This document shows positions 18,841-28,379 of a DNA stretch of 64,000 bases, piece after piece. The DNA comes from Ferruginibacter sp. (lineage in GTDB: Bacteria; Bacteroidota; Bacteroidia; Chitinophagales; Chitinophagaceae). Location of the stretch: positions 416,160-480,159 of the forward strand of contig JAGOAX010000001.1 in NCBI GenBank assembly GCA_017983695.1, read 5' to 3'. The position numbers and the translations under genes are program-made. The notes beneath the pieces were generated by a model. That model saw only the letters and a program-made list of their open reading frames with translations, did not search any database and was not told the DNA's origin. How positions within the stretch are numbered: the stretch's first letter is position 1; every line of letters begins with the position of its first letter.

Positions 18841-21246
18841 ATGAAAAAATATTTACTTCTTACCAGCATTGCTATAGCTTTTTTTGCAACAGCAGCCAAT
18901 GCCCAGTTTTCGAGGTATATCATCCGTTTTAAAGACAAGGGTACCAGCCCTTATGCCATAAATAATCCGTCACAATATCTTACCGCAAGAGCGATACAGC
19001 GCCGTACAAGATACTCTATTGCAATAGACTCAATGGATCTGCCCATTACCCCAAGATATATTGACAGTATCCGCCTAGCTGGTGCAGTTACCATTTTAAA
19101 TTCTTCCAAATGGTTAAACCAGGTAGCCATACAAACCAATGATGCAGCTGCACTGGCTAAAATAAATACTTTCCCTTTTGTAATTGCTGCAAACCCTGCC
19201 GCAACCAGGGTACAGCACGAAGATATTCCGGTAAATAAAAAATTAGATGCCCCCGGTAAATCAGTTGCAGTTACTCCACTTCCACAAAATGTAACAGCCG
19301 ATCATTATAATTATGGCTCATCATACGGACAGGTACACCTACATAATGGCGAATTTTTACACAACCGTGGCTTTAGAGGAGAGGGCATGCAAATGGCGGT
19401 GATTGATGCAGGATTTACCAACTACTTAACCCTTCCAACTTTTGACAGTATAAGAAATAACGGGCAGGTATTGGGCACCTGGGATTTTGTAAGTGGTAAT
19501 CCCACTGTAAATGAAGATCATCCGCATGGTACCAACTGCTTAAGTACCATTGCTGCAAATATGCCCGGCACATTTGTTGGCACTGCGCCAAAATCATCTT
19601 TCTATTTATATAGAACTGAAGACGCTGCTACAGAATATCCTATTGAAGAACAAAACTGGGCTGCAGCAGCAGAAAGAGCTGATAGTTTAGGAGTTGATAT
19701 TTGTTCTGTATCATTAGGCTATTCCACTTTTGATAATGCAATTTTCAATTATACCTATGCCGATATGAATGGCAATAAAACCATCATTGCAAAAGCTGCA
19801 GATATTGCTGCAAAAAAAGGTATGTTGATAGTTGTTGCAGCTGGCAATGAAGGATCAAGCAGCTGGCATTATTTAATTTCTCCTGCAGATGCTGACAGTG
19901 TAATGGCTGTTGGTGCTGTAAGTGTAGGAGGTATTGTTGGAGGTTTCAGCAGCTATGGCCCCAGCAGCGATGGGCAGATAAAACCTTCCGTTGCAGCAGT
20001 TGGCGTAAATGCCGTTGTTGCAAGCAGCAGCACCGGGTTGCCCATTTTTGGCAGTGGCACTTCTTTTGCCTGCCCCAATATGGCTGGGCTTACCAGTTGC
20101 TTATGGCAGGCTTTTCCCGAAGTGAATAACATTACGATCATTAACACCATGCAACAGGCTGGCAACAGGGCTGCCACACCCGATGATAGAACAGGTTATG
20201 GTATACCCGACATGAAAAAGGCATTTACAGCATTAATTAAGCAGGGCTTTACGCAACAGGTAACACAAACAAATTGCAGCACTAATTTGCAGTGGACGGT
20301 AAAAACAGATTCAGTAATTAGTGTTGTTGTAGAAAGAAAATTACCAACTGATAATAATTATATAGCGATAAGTACACAAAACTCTACAGGTGGTTTTGCT
20401 TTTAGAAACTTTACTTTTAACGATAACCTTAGCCTTATTACAGGCACTGTTATTAAGTACCGCCTTAAAATGAATATTGCTGCCGATACCAGCTTTTATT
20501 TAGATTCTGTAACCGTAAACTTTACACCAAAACCTACACTTGGAGCCGATAAAAATGTTACCGTTTGCAGAGACAGCAGTATAAACCTGACCACTTTATT
20601 TACCACAACAGGTTTAACAACAGCGTGGACATTAAGTGGTGTAAATATTGCAACCCCATCAGCAGTAATTGTAGCAGGCACTTACCAATTAATCAGCACC
20701 AATACTTCGGGCTGTGCCGATACAGCATTGGCCATAGCAAATTTTTTAAGCAAGCCAACCCTTGGTATTGATAAAGCTGTAAGCAAATGCAGCGATAGCA
20801 GTTTTAATTTAACTACTTTATTTACCGCAACCGGTTTAACAACTGTATGGACTTTGAATGGCACTGCTGTTTCAAATCCTGCTGCTGCAACAACAACAGG
20901 CAATTATCAATTAATTGCCACCAATAGCAACGGCTGTTCAGATACTGTCGTGGTTAGTTTAACTAATGATATTCAGCTTTGCCCGGTTGTACAGGAAAAA
21001 ATTACCATTAGCCCTAACCCGGTAAGTGATAAACTTACTGTTGCTGTTATAAGAATTTCCGACGTTAAAACGGAAATAGCTGTGCATAATGCTGCAGGAC
21101 AAAAATTATACAGTTTAAATAATCAACAGGCAGCAGGCGGGCAAACCTACAGCATACCAATGAAAGCATTTGGTGCCGGCATTTACTACATCACAGTAAA
21201 ACTGAATGGTAAAAAAGAAGTGGTAAAGAAAATAATGAAGCGGTAA
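18841..21246 (+). CDS. S8 family serine peptidase with T9SS type A sorting domain
   Basis: An 801-residue secreted subtilase. Signal peptide MKKYLLLTSIAIAFFATAANA, a propeptide-like region to ~150, then the S8 catalytic domain: Asp189 in 'AVIDAGF', His229 in 'DHPHGTNCLS', Ser408 in 'GTSFACPNMAGL'. Residues ~560-720 hold two near-identical repeats ('TLGADKNVTVCRDSSINLTTLF' cut short here, and 'TLGIDKAVSKCSDSSFNL'). The last ~75 residues ('ISPNPVSDKLTV ... GAGIYYITVKLNGKK') are the T9SS type A (Por) sorting signal, so export through the SprA system is expected. It stands 62 bp after fabH; operon membership is unclear. Confidence 0.93.
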   Translation: MKKYLLLTSIAIAFFATAANAQFSRYIIRFKDKGTSPYAINNPSQYLTARAIQRRTRYSIAIDSMDLPITPRYIDSIRLAGAVTILNSSKWLNQVAIQTNDAAALAKINTFPFVIAANPAATRVQHEDIPVNKKLDAPGKSVAVTPLPQNVTADHYNYGSSYGQVHLHNGEFLHNRGFRGEGMQMAVIDAGFTNYLTLPTFDSIRNNGQVLGTWDFVSGNPTVNEDHPHGTNCLSTIAANMPGTFVGTAPKSSFYLYRTEDAATEYPIEEQNWAAAAERADSLGVDICSVSLGYSTFDNAIFNYTYADMNGNKTIIAKAADIAAKKGMLIVVAAGNEGSSSWHYLISPADADSVMAVGAVSVGGIVGGFSSYGPSSDGQIKPSVAAVGVNAVVASSSTGLPIFGSGTSFACPNMAGLTSCLWQAFPEVNNITIINTMQQAGNRAATPDDRTGYGIPDMKKAFTALIKQGFTQQVTQTNCSTNLQWTVKTDSVISVVVERKLPTDNNYIAISTQNSTGGFAFRNFTFNDNLSLITGTVIKYRLKMNIAADTSFYLDSVTVNFTPKPTLGADKNVTVCRDSSINLTTLFTTTGLTTAWTLSGVNIATPSAVIVAGTYQLISTNTSGCADTALAIANFLSKPTLGIDKAVSKCSDSSFNLTTLFTATGLTTVWTLNGTAVSNPAAATTTGNYQLIATNSNGCSDTVVVSLTNDIQLCPVVQEKITISPNPVSDKLTVAVIRISDVKTEIAVHNAAGQKLYSLNNQQAAGGQTYSIPMKAFGAGIYYITVKLNGKKEVVKKIMKR

Positions 21247-22440
21247 TTATTTTTTTAATACGGCTACAAACATTGAATCGGCTTTTTTATCATAGCCTTT
21301 AAATAATTCCATATGCAGTAATTGCAGCTGTAATTTTTCCTGTATAAAAGCAGCTACTTCTTCATTTTCTTTTTTAAATACCGAACAGGTGATGTAAAAA
21401 AACAAGCCGTCTTTTTGCAGGTAGGGAATTACATTAGCTGCAATTCTTTTTTGCCTCTCGGCAAAATCATCAATGGTTGACACTTTAAAATGAAACAGGT
21501 TTTCGGGAGTTCGGCTCCAGGTACCACTGCCGGTACATGGAGCGTCGCAAACAATAAGCTGGTAATTATTAAATGGCACTGATGCCTGGGTACCTTTTGT
21601 TGTTAATGGCGGAAACTGAAAGCCGGGTGTATTTAAATCAGCAATAAAATAATTATAATTTTTTATACCTGCTTTTGTAAAACGCTGATGAAGGTTTAAT
21701 AAAATGGTAAGCCTTACATCCGAAACTGTAAGCTCAACATTTCTTTTCAATACATCATACAATAAAATTGATTTACCACCACTGGCAGCACAGCAATCCC
21801 ATGCTGTTACCGCTTTTTTTCCTAATGCAAATGTTTTTAAAAAATTAAATACCTGTTGAGAATTATAATCCTGTATCACTGCTTCCCTGTCGGCATCAAT
21901 GATATCATCCAGTTTAGTAGCATTAGATAACGCAATGCAGTCATCGTCAATTAAAGCCAGGGGGATTTTTGCCTTTTGTATTTTTTGCACCACAATATTT
22001 TTTTTATGCGGCCGTACCCTTAAAAACAATTTAGGTTGCTTTAAAAACGATTCGCAAAATTTTTGATGGTTTACTGCTGCAGTTAATTCTGCCTTAAACG
22101 GGAATATTTTTTTTACAGGAAAATTTGTCAAAGCTATTTTTTCCACCACAGTATTTGTTATTGCTGTTTTCCACTCCGGTTTAAAAAAAGCCACTACTTC
22201 GTTATACAACTGTTCGTTTAAAAAAACTCCGGTTAAAATATCTTCCTCTACAGATGTTGATATTGCCGCTTTACCCAACCGGTAATAACCGTAACAAAGT
22301 GCGGCAATCTGCCTCCTGTCTGTAGAGCCGTATTTTTTATTGGCAGCAAAATATTTTTTTAAAAAGGCAGCTAAGGGCTCATTACCCTGGTAGGATTCAA
22401 TAATTTTTTTAGTTGTATTTATCCAGGATTGGTAACGCAT
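21247..22440 (-). CDS. RsmB/NOP-family class I SAM-dependent RNA methyltransferase
   Basis: A 397-residue protein of the RsmB (16S rRNA m5C967) group. The N-terminal ~140 residues are NusB-like helical. The SAM-binding region is 'WDCCAASGGKSILLYDVL'. The two catalytic cysteines are in 'CDAPCTGSGTWSRTPE' and 'FYITCSVFKKENEEV'. The ATG at 22440 (MRYQSWINTTKK) is chosen because the terminator of the upstream gene (22453-22480) lies between it and the next upstream ATG at 22491. It is convergent with the S8 peptidase gene, with no spacer between the ends. Confidence 0.88.
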   Translation of the reverse strand: MRYQSWINTTKKIIESYQGNEPLAAFLKKYFAANKKYGSTDRRQIAALCYGYYRLGKAAISTSVEEDILTGVFLNEQLYNEVVAFFKPEWKTAITNTVVEKIALTNFPVKKIFPFKAELTAAVNHQKFCESFLKQPKLFLRVRPHKKNIVVQKIQKAKIPLALIDDDCIALSNATKLDDIIDADREAVIQDYNSQQVFNFLKTFALGKKAVTAWDCCAASGGKSILLYDVLKRNVELTVSDVRLTILLNLHQRFTKAGIKNYNYFIADLNTPGFQFPPLTTKGTQASVPFNNYQLIVCDAPCTGSGTWSRTPENLFHFKVSTIDDFAERQKRIAANVIPYLQKDGLFFYITCSVFKKENEEVAAFIQEKLQLQLLHMELFKGYDKKADSMFVAVLKK

Positions 22441-22452
22441 TACTACAAAAAT

Positions 22453-22480
22453 AAAGCCTGTACCGATAAGTACAGGCTTA
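22453..22480 (-). terminator. Rho-independent terminator of odhB
   Basis: AAGCCTGTA (22454-22462) pairs with TACAGGCTT (22471-22479). On the minus strand a T-rich run follows. It lies 24 bp past the odhB stop and just before the methyltransferase start. Confidence 0.8.
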
Positions 22481-22503
22481 AATATTTTCATACTGTTTTT
22501 ATC

Positions 22504-23709
22504 TTATAATTCCAGCAGGCTCTTTACAGGGTCTTTTCCAAATAATAACAATGCAGGATTTTCCAGTAATTCTTTAACCCTTACTAAAAAACTAACCGAT
22601 TCCCTGCCGTCAATAATGCGGTGATCGTAACTTAAAGCAAGGTACATCATTGGCTTTATCACTACCTGCCCGTTTACTGCCATTGGCCGCTGCAATATAT
22701 TATGCATACCCAAAATAGCCGACTGCGGAATATTGATAATTGGTGTACTCATCATAGAGCCAAAAATTCCACCATTGGTTATTGTGAAGGTACCTCCGGT
22801 CATTTCTTCAATAGTTAATTTATTCTCTTTTGCCTTTGTTGCCAGTTCCACTACTTTCTTTTCAATATCTGCCATGCTTAAACTTTCTGCATTTCTAATC
22901 ACCGGCACCACCAACCCTTTAGGTGCACTTACTGCAATGGAAATATCACAATAATCATGGTAAATAATATTTTCACCATCAATATAAGCATTAACAGATG
23001 GCCATTCCTGCAATGCATAACTGCAGGCTTTTGTAAAAAAACTCATAAAGCCCAGGTTAACCCCATGCCCTTCTTTAAATTTATCCTTGTACTTAGCCCT
23101 TATGTCCATTATAGCAGTCATATCCACTTCGTTAAAAGTGGTTAACATAGCAGTAGTATTTTTTGCTTCTACTAAACGACGGCTGATGGTTTTACGGAGG
23201 TTACTCATTTTTTCCGGCCTGTCGTTACGGCCAAATAATTCAACACCTGGTTTTCTACCGGGATTATTCAATGCTTCCAAAACATCCTGTTTTAAAATTT
23301 TTCCGTTGGAACCTGATGGTGTTACATTTTTTACATCAACCTTCTTATCAGCAATAATTGCAGCTGCAACAGGGGTAGCTTTGGTATCGGTTTGTGGGCT
23401 TGCGGCTTGCGGCTTGTCAGCAGTTTTTGGTGCAACAGCAGCCGCTGCTTCAACCGCACCTTCAGGTTTTACCGCATCAGTATCAATACTGCACACCACA
23501 TCACCTATTTTAAGTGTATCTCCTTCGGCTGCTATAATTTTAATAGCACCGGCCTGCTCTGCATTTAACTCAAAAGTGGCTTTCTCACTTTCCAGCTCTG
23601 CGATCACCTCATCACGGTTTGCCCATTCGCCATCTTTTTTCAGCCATTTCACCAATGTAACTTCACTAATCGACTCTCCAACAGTTGGAACTTTTATTTC
23701 AATTGCCAT
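22504..23709 (-). CDS. odhB: 2-oxoglutarate dehydrogenase E2 component (dihydrolipoyl succinyltransferase)
   Basis: A 401-residue E2. Lipoyl domain residues 1-77 with the lipoylated Lys43 in '[11 protein letters not shown]'; an Ala/Pro/Lys-rich linker ~78-125; peripheral subunit-binding domain ~125-150 ('[19 protein letters not shown]'); catalytic acyltransferase domain ~170-401 ending in '[16 protein letters not shown]', which carries the active-site His and Asp. It transfers the succinyl group to CoA in the TCA cycle. The E1 gene is not adjacent. A strong terminator follows. Confidence 0.92.
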   Translation of the reverse strand: MAIEIKVPTVGESISEVTLVKWLKKDGEWANRDEVIAELESEKATFELNAEQAGAIKIIAAEGDTLKIGDVVCSIDTDAVKPEGAVEAAAAVAPKTADKPQAASPQTDTKATPVAAAIIADKKVDVKNVTPSGSNGKILKQDVLEALNNPGRKPGVELFGRNDRPEKMSNLRKTISRRLVEAKNTTAMLTTFNEVDMTAIMDIRAKYKDKFKEGHGVNLGFMSFFTKACSYALQEWPSVNAYIDGENIIYHDYCDISIAVSAPKGLVVPVIRNAESLSMADIEKKVVELATKAKENKLTIEEMTGGTFTITNGGIFGSMMSTPIINIPQSAILGMHNILQRPMAVNGQVVIKPMMYLALSYDHRIIDGRESVSFLVRVKELLENPALLLFGKDPVKSLLEL

Positions 23710-23825
23710 TTATATGAATTTATTCTTTGAGCAAATTTCGGGGAAAATAAAGGATTATTGAAATTGATTTGTATAAATGATGATAACAGGGCTTTTTATT
23801 TTTAAAACGGCTTATTTCATTAATA

Positions 23826-23855
23826 AAAAACCGGAAGGCGTGCCTTCCGGTAAAA
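23826..23855 (-). terminator. Rho-independent terminator of rpoD
   Basis: ACCGGAAGGC pairs with GCCTTCCGGT around a 2-nt centre at 23830-23851. The A-run at 23825-23830 becomes a T-run on the minus strand. It lies 31 bp after the sigma factor gene. Confidence 0.88.
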
Positions 23856-23881
23856 TATTTTTGTTTGAAATTATACCTGTA

Positions 23882-24748
23882 TTATCCCAAATAGGTTTTT
23901 AATAATTTGCAACGGGATGCCGTTCTTAATTTGGTAATCGCTTTATCTTTTATCTGTCGCACTCTTTCCCTTGTAAGGTTAAATCTTTCTCCAATATCTT
24001 CCAGGCTTAATGCATGGTCTATTCCAATACCAAAAAAATAACGGATCACATCTTTTTGTCTTTCAGAAAGTGTGCTTAATGAACGTTCTATTTCGGTTTT
24101 TAATGATGCTTTAAACGCCAGTTCGTTATCTGTACTGATAGCATTCGGGTTTGTCATTACATCCATTAAAGTACTGTCTTCTCCATCTGATAATGGCTGA
24201 TCCATACTTACATGCCTTACGCCAGCACCAAGTGTAGCAGATACTTCTTCTATCTCAATATCTAAAAACAGCGCCAATTCTTCTGCGGTTGGCTCCCGTT
24301 CAAATTCCTGCTCTAATAAAGAGAAGGCTTTACTTATCCTGTTGGATAGTCCAACTTTATTAAGGGGTAACCTTACAATTCTTGATTGTTCTGCCAAAGC
24401 CTGTAAAATACTTTGACGAATCCACCAAACAGCATAGGAAATAAACTTAAACCCTCTTGTTTCATCAAAACGCTGAGCGGCTTTAATCAGGCCCAGATTA
24501 CCCTCGTTAATAAGATCGGGTAAGGTAAGCCCCTGGTTTTGATACTGCTTTGCAACAGACACTACAAATCTTAAATTGGCTTTGGTAAGTTTTTCCAACG
24601 CATTTTCATCGCCGTTTTTAATACGGATAGCTAATGCTACCTCCTCTTCGGGAGATATTAATTCTACTTTACCAATTTCTTGTAAATACTTCTCTAAACT
24701 CTGGCTCTCACGATTGGTGATGGACTTGGTAATCTTTAGTTGCCGCAT
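23882..24748 (-). CDS. rpoD: Primary sigma factor RpoD/SigA family
   Basis: A 288-residue sigma-70 factor of the short Bacteroidota primary type. Region 1.2 is '[20 protein letters not shown]'. Region 2 holds '[17 protein letters not shown]', '[13 protein letters not shown]' and '[15 protein letters not shown]'. Region 3 lies at ~130-200, and region 4 contains the helix-turn-helix '[20 protein letters not shown]'. It lacks the long acidic region 1.1 of proteobacterial RpoD, which is normal for the phylum. Start 24748 ([14 protein letters not shown]) is the conserved one; an ATG 6 bp upstream is the alternative. The 291 bp upstream are AT-rich, hold no gene, and presumably carry the promoter. 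Confidence 0.95.
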   Translation of the reverse strand: MRQLKITKSITNRESQSLEKYLQEIGKVELISPEEEVALAIRIKNGDENALEKLTKANLRFVVSVAKQYQNQGLTLPDLINEGNLGLIKAAQRFDETRGFKFISYAVWWIRQSILQALAEQSRIVRLPLNKVGLSNRISKAFSLLEQEFEREPTAEELALFLDIEIEEVSATLGAGVRHVSMDQPLSDGEDSTLMDVMTNPNAISTDNELAFKASLKTEIERSLSTLSERQKDVIRYFFGIGIDHALSLEDIGERFNLTRERVRQIKDKAITKLRTASRCKLLKTYLG

Positions 24749-25039
24749 GCTCATAAGCCTGCTGTTTTAAAGGTTTAGTTCAGAAAATGTTTTTCATCCT
24801 GTCTGTCTACACGGGGGGTTAACGATTTGTTAAAAAGCTACAAATTATTAACGTAATTTATACTATTTAAAGTATCCAACCAAAAATCTTTTTGTAAAGT
24901 CCTGTATTTCAGTGATTTTAAAAAAATATTCGCAAATAAAAATGTTAATAAGTAGGCCAAAAAATAAATGGCTAAATATTTTGTTGCCTCCATTATTTTG
25001 TTATTATTGCATGGTTCAAAGGATTATATAAAAATTAAG

Positions 25040-25420
25040 ATGAGTAAGAAAGTTTTATTTACGTTAGAATACCCCGTAAGATGTTCTCCAGGCATATTAT
25101 ATGAATTTTTAAGTACCCCTGCCGGGCTGCAGGAATGGTTTGCAGATAAAGTGGACGAACGTGATGGTGTTTTCAGTTTTTCGTGGAATGGCTCTACTGA
25201 TAAAGCAGAGTTACTGGAAAGTGAAGAAGATAAATTTATACGTTTTCACTGGCTGCACATGCCCAAAGGAGAATATTTTGAATGGAGCATTGATAAATCT
25301 GAAGTTACCAATCAAACTATTTTGGTTATAAAAGATTTTGCCGATAAAAAAGATATTAAAGACCAGAGCCAGCTGTGGGAGTACCAGGTAAAAGATCTTT
25401 TTCACCGTATAGGAAATTAA
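25040..25420 (+). CDS. START-like/SRPBCC domain protein
   Basis: A 126-residue single-domain protein beginning MSKKVLFTLEYPVRCSP. The helix-grip pattern is visible: 'ILYEFLSTPAGLQEWFADKV' near the N-terminus, then strands 'GVFSFSWNGSTDKAELLES', 'FIRFHWLH' and 'QTILVIKDF'. This matches the Bacteroidota START-like family within the SRPBCC/Aha1 superfamily. Ligand and role are unknown. The ATG at 25040 is preferred over 24968, whose extension is hydrophobic and lies in the promoter-like AT-rich region. It overlaps the convergent next gene by 4 bp. Confidence 0.82.
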   Translation: MSKKVLFTLEYPVRCSPGILYEFLSTPAGLQEWFADKVDERDGVFSFSWNGSTDKAELLESEEDKFIRFHWLHMPKGEYFEWSIDKSEVTNQTILVIKDFADKKDIKDQSQLWEYQVKDLFHRIGN

Positions 25421-26028
25421 TTTCGTATCAATTGAAGTAAGTCCAGGAAGGATTTCTCCAGCAACAACGGCATTGTATCCCACTTTTCTAATGGAAATTT
25501 TATGGCCACTTTTATAAAGTGGCTTTGTGTAATGCTATTGATTTCACCCAACGTCAATTTATTTACCGGCATATAATTATCTGCTTTAAAATGATGTTGC
25601 CATTCATCTTCATTGATGCATATGTAAAAATCATGCTGCACTAAGGTTTGTATATTTTTCTGTAAAGCTGTTTCAAAAGTTTCCTTATACTTACCCGATA
25701 AATGAAGTGTAATGCTGAAAAAATTACCCCACCAAAACATGGTGCGTATGGTAAATATATTTTCTTTATCAAAACATCGGGGGTAATCCAGTAATACATA
25801 GGGTAACTGCAGATAATTTTCGCCTTTTGCAATTTTAGGCGTTGACTGTACAATTGCCGGATGCAAAAGAAATTCATTTGCTGTAACATGATTTTTAAAC
25901 ACTACTGATAAACTACCAAACAGAAGATTTACTTTATCAATAATTACACGTTTAGTTAAAATCCACTGCGTATTGGTTACCAGTTGCAGTTCCTCAGCAG
26001 AAAGAGTTAATTTTGGCTCGTCAGTCAT
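25417..26028 (-). CDS. Hypothetical protein (conserved type, unknown function)
   Basis: A 203-residue cytoplasmic-looking protein; I do not recognise a characterised family. It has no signal peptide or membrane segment. 'GENYLQLPYVLLDYPRCF' and 'IRTMFWWGNFFSITLHLSG' are the most distinctive aromatic-rich segments. It is divergent from the lptG-like gene (61-bp gap) and converges, with a 4-bp overlap, on the START-like gene. The small gaps suggest an old, stable arrangement. Confidence 0.7.
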   Translation of the reverse strand: MTDEPKLTLSAEELQLVTNTQWILTKRVIIDKVNLLFGSLSVVFKNHVTANEFLLHPAIVQSTPKIAKGENYLQLPYVLLDYPRCFDKENIFTIRTMFWWGNFFSITLHLSGKYKETFETALQKNIQTLVQHDFYICINEDEWQHHFKADNYMPVNKLTLGEINSITQSHFIKVAIKFPLEKWDTMPLLLEKSFLDLLQLIRN

Positions 26029-26088
26029 AAATAAATTTAAATTTACGAATAACTTTTAACAGCTCCACTAACCGGTGAATTTGGGTAT

Positions 26089-27537
26089 ATGATAAAGAAA
26101 CTGGACAAACTCATTATCAAATCTTTTATAGGACCGTTTATTGCAACGTTCTTTATTGCATTTTTTGTTTTAATGATGCAAAGCCTGTGGAAATACATTG
26201 ATGACCTTGTTGGCAAGGGATTGGATTTTATTACCATCGGGCAGTTTTTATGGTATGTCAGCGCTTCTTTATTAACCCTTGCCATGCCCATTGCTATCCT
26301 TATTTCTTCTATAATGACATTTGGCAACCTGGGAGAAAGTTTTGAATTGGTTGCCATTAAATCCTCAGGTATTTCTTTATTGCGTTTTATGCGGCCGCTT
26401 GTTTGGATAGCTGTTTTACTAAGCGGCATTACATTTTTGTTTGCTAATTATGTTATCCCTTTTGCACAACTGAAATTTGTAACCCTTTACAACGACATCT
26501 ATTATAAGAAACCTGCCTTTGATCTTAAAGAAGGGGTTTTCTTTACACATATACCCACTTATGCCATTAAGGTTGGTAAAAAAGAAGCTGATGGTAAAAC
26601 AATTCGCAATGTATTGATCTATGAGCAAAGTAATGTATTACAGGACAATTGCATTGTTGCCGAAAGCGGGATAATGAAAATATCGGATGATAAAAAATAC
26701 CTGGAGTTTAATTTACAAAACGGTTTCCGCTACGAAGAAAGAGGTAATGCCTCCGACACTGCTACTGAATATATCAGGGTTGGGTTTAAATCATTTAAAA
26801 AACTATTCGACCTGAGTGCTTTACAAAAAGGAAACACCAACGAAGATATTTATAAGAATAATTTTAAAATGAAAAGTATCCGTCTGCTTGACAAAACATT
26901 GGATTCTTTAAAAAAGACAGAAGATTCTCTCAGCAAAAAAATGAATCGTGAAGTTACTGCCCTCCAGCATTTTCCCGATATTACCGACAGCATCTGGAAA
27001 AAAAATATCACCAGATCAGTAAAGCCCGACAGTATGGACAAACTCCTTCCTGATTCGGCACGTTTTACAGTTTATGAAGCTGCAATAAATGCTGCAAGCT
27101 TTATGAAAAACAGTATTCAAAATAACCAGGCCGAAATTGTTGCCAAAAAAAATGAAATTAAATTTCATAAGCTGGAATGGCACCGTAAGTTTTCATTATC
27201 GCTTGCCTGCCTGGTATTATTTTTTATTGGAGCCCCACTTGGTTCCATTATACGAAAAGGAGGATTGGGTATGCCATTAGTGGTAGCCATAATTTTCTTT
27301 TTAATATTTCACTTACTCAATATGTTTGGCGAAAAATTTGTGAAAGAAGAAATTGCCACTCCTTTCTGGGGTATGTGGATGGCAGTTTTTGTGCTTACGC
27401 CGATTGGTATTTTTCTTACCTACAAGGCCATGCATGATTCACAATTATTCAGCAAAGAATTTTATTACCGATCCTTTAAAAAGTTACGCCAGTATTTAAG
27501 TACATTTAAAAAAGAAAAGAAACCATCACTTACATAA
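26089..27537 (+). CDS. LptF/LptG family permease (LPS export)
   Basis: A 482-residue YjgP/YjgQ-family inner-membrane protein. Transmembrane helices lie at ~15-40, ~55-85 and ~100-125 and again at ~370-390, ~400-420 and ~430-450. A large periplasmic domain separates them, including a helical, Lys/Ser-rich insert at ~270-350. It works with LptB (ATPase) and LptC to extract lipopolysaccharide from the inner membrane. Whether it is the F or the G subunit cannot be settled here. The superoxide dismutase gene starts 11 bp downstream, so the two are probably co-transcribed. Confidence 0.85.
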   Translation: MIKKLDKLIIKSFIGPFIATFFIAFFVLMMQSLWKYIDDLVGKGLDFITIGQFLWYVSASLLTLAMPIAILISSIMTFGNLGESFELVAIKSSGISLLRFMRPLVWIAVLLSGITFLFANYVIPFAQLKFVTLYNDIYYKKPAFDLKEGVFFTHIPTYAIKVGKKEADGKTIRNVLIYEQSNVLQDNCIVAESGIMKISDDKKYLEFNLQNGFRYEERGNASDTATEYIRVGFKSFKKLFDLSALQKGNTNEDIYKNNFKMKSIRLLDKTLDSLKKTEDSLSKKMNREVTALQHFPDITDSIWKKNITRSVKPDSMDKLLPDSARFTVYEAAINAASFMKNSIQNNQAEIVAKKNEIKFHKLEWHRKFSLSLACLVLFFIGAPLGSIIRKGGLGMPLVVAIIFFLIFHLLNMFGEKFVKEEIATPFWGMWMAVFVLTPIGIFLTYKAMHDSQLFSKEFYYRSFKKLRQYLSTFKKEKKPSLT

Positions 27538-27548
27538 AAAATTGTACC

Positions 27549-28304
27549 ATGTCATCAATATCTAAAAGCCGCAGAAAATTTATTACAGATACTGCCAAAG
27601 GAACCATTGCTGCCGGAATAGGTTTAACTGCCGCTGGTTCGTTTATCACTTCATGTGCTACAGGAAAAAATATTGCACAAAAAATTATGGCTACCGGGTT
27701 CGATCAGCAACCGCTGCCCTACAAATACGATGCACTGGAAAATATAATTGACGCCATAACAATGGAAATACATTATACCAAACATGCGGCGGCATACAGT
27801 AAAAATGTAAAAGATGCAGCAGCTGCAGAAGCTGTTGATATTACCAAACCATTAGAAGATGTACTGGCGAAAATATCCAAATACTCTCCTAAAATGCGTA
27901 ACAATGGCGGTGGCCATTATAACCACGAACTATTTTGGCAATGTATGCGGCCTAAAACTACTGACAACAAACCATCAGGAAAATTAGCAGCAGCTATTGA
28001 TAAAACATTTTCTTCTTTTGCCGAATTTAAAAAACAGTTTGGTGATGCCGGCAAAAATCGTTTTGGCAGTGGCTGGGCATGGTTATATGCCGATAAGGAC
28101 AAGAATTTAAAAATTGGCTCCACGCCAAACCAGGATAATCCATTGATGGACATTTGTGACATTAAAGGAACTCCCATGCTTGCTTTAGATGTGTGGGAAC
28201 ATGCTTATTATTTAAAATACCAGAATAAAAGAGCTGATTATGTTGACAACTGGTGGAATGTAGTAAACTGGGATTTTGTGCAACAAAGGTTTTTTAATTT
28301 ATAA
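27549..28304 (+). CDS. Exported Fe/Mn superoxide dismutase
   Basis: A 251-residue Fe/Mn SOD, about 50 residues longer than the cytosolic type owing to an N-terminal export signal. The signal has a twin-arginine motif 'SRRKFITDTAKG', a hydrophobic stretch and a cysteine in 'FITSCATG', which could be a lipobox although 'ITSC' is atypical. Metal ligands: His in 'EIHYTKHAAAY', His in 'GGHYNHELFW', and Asp/His in 'DVWEHAYYLKY'. It converts superoxide to peroxide and oxygen, here apparently in the envelope. It sits 11 bp after the lptG-like gene. Confidence 0.9.
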   Translation: MSSISKSRRKFITDTAKGTIAAGIGLTAAGSFITSCATGKNIAQKIMATGFDQQPLPYKYDALENIIDAITMEIHYTKHAAAYSKNVKDAAAAEAVDITKPLEDVLAKISKYSPKMRNNGGGHYNHELFWQCMRPKTTDNKPSGKLAAAIDKTFSSFAEFKKQFGDAGKNRFGSGWAWLYADKDKNLKIGSTPNQDNPLMDICDIKGTPMLALDVWEHAYYLKYQNKRADYVDNWWNVVNWDFVQQRFFNL

Positions 28305-28379
28305 AGATAAATAAGCGATAAGCATTTTAGTTCAAGGAAATAGTTGTAACTTTTTCGATAAATAATGTATCCCATTTTT

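Noticed and set aside
24968..25039. Hydrophobic N-terminus of the START-like protein from the ATG at 24968
   Set aside because: START-like homologues begin at 'MSKKVLFTLEYPV'; the upstream region is AT-rich and promoter-like.
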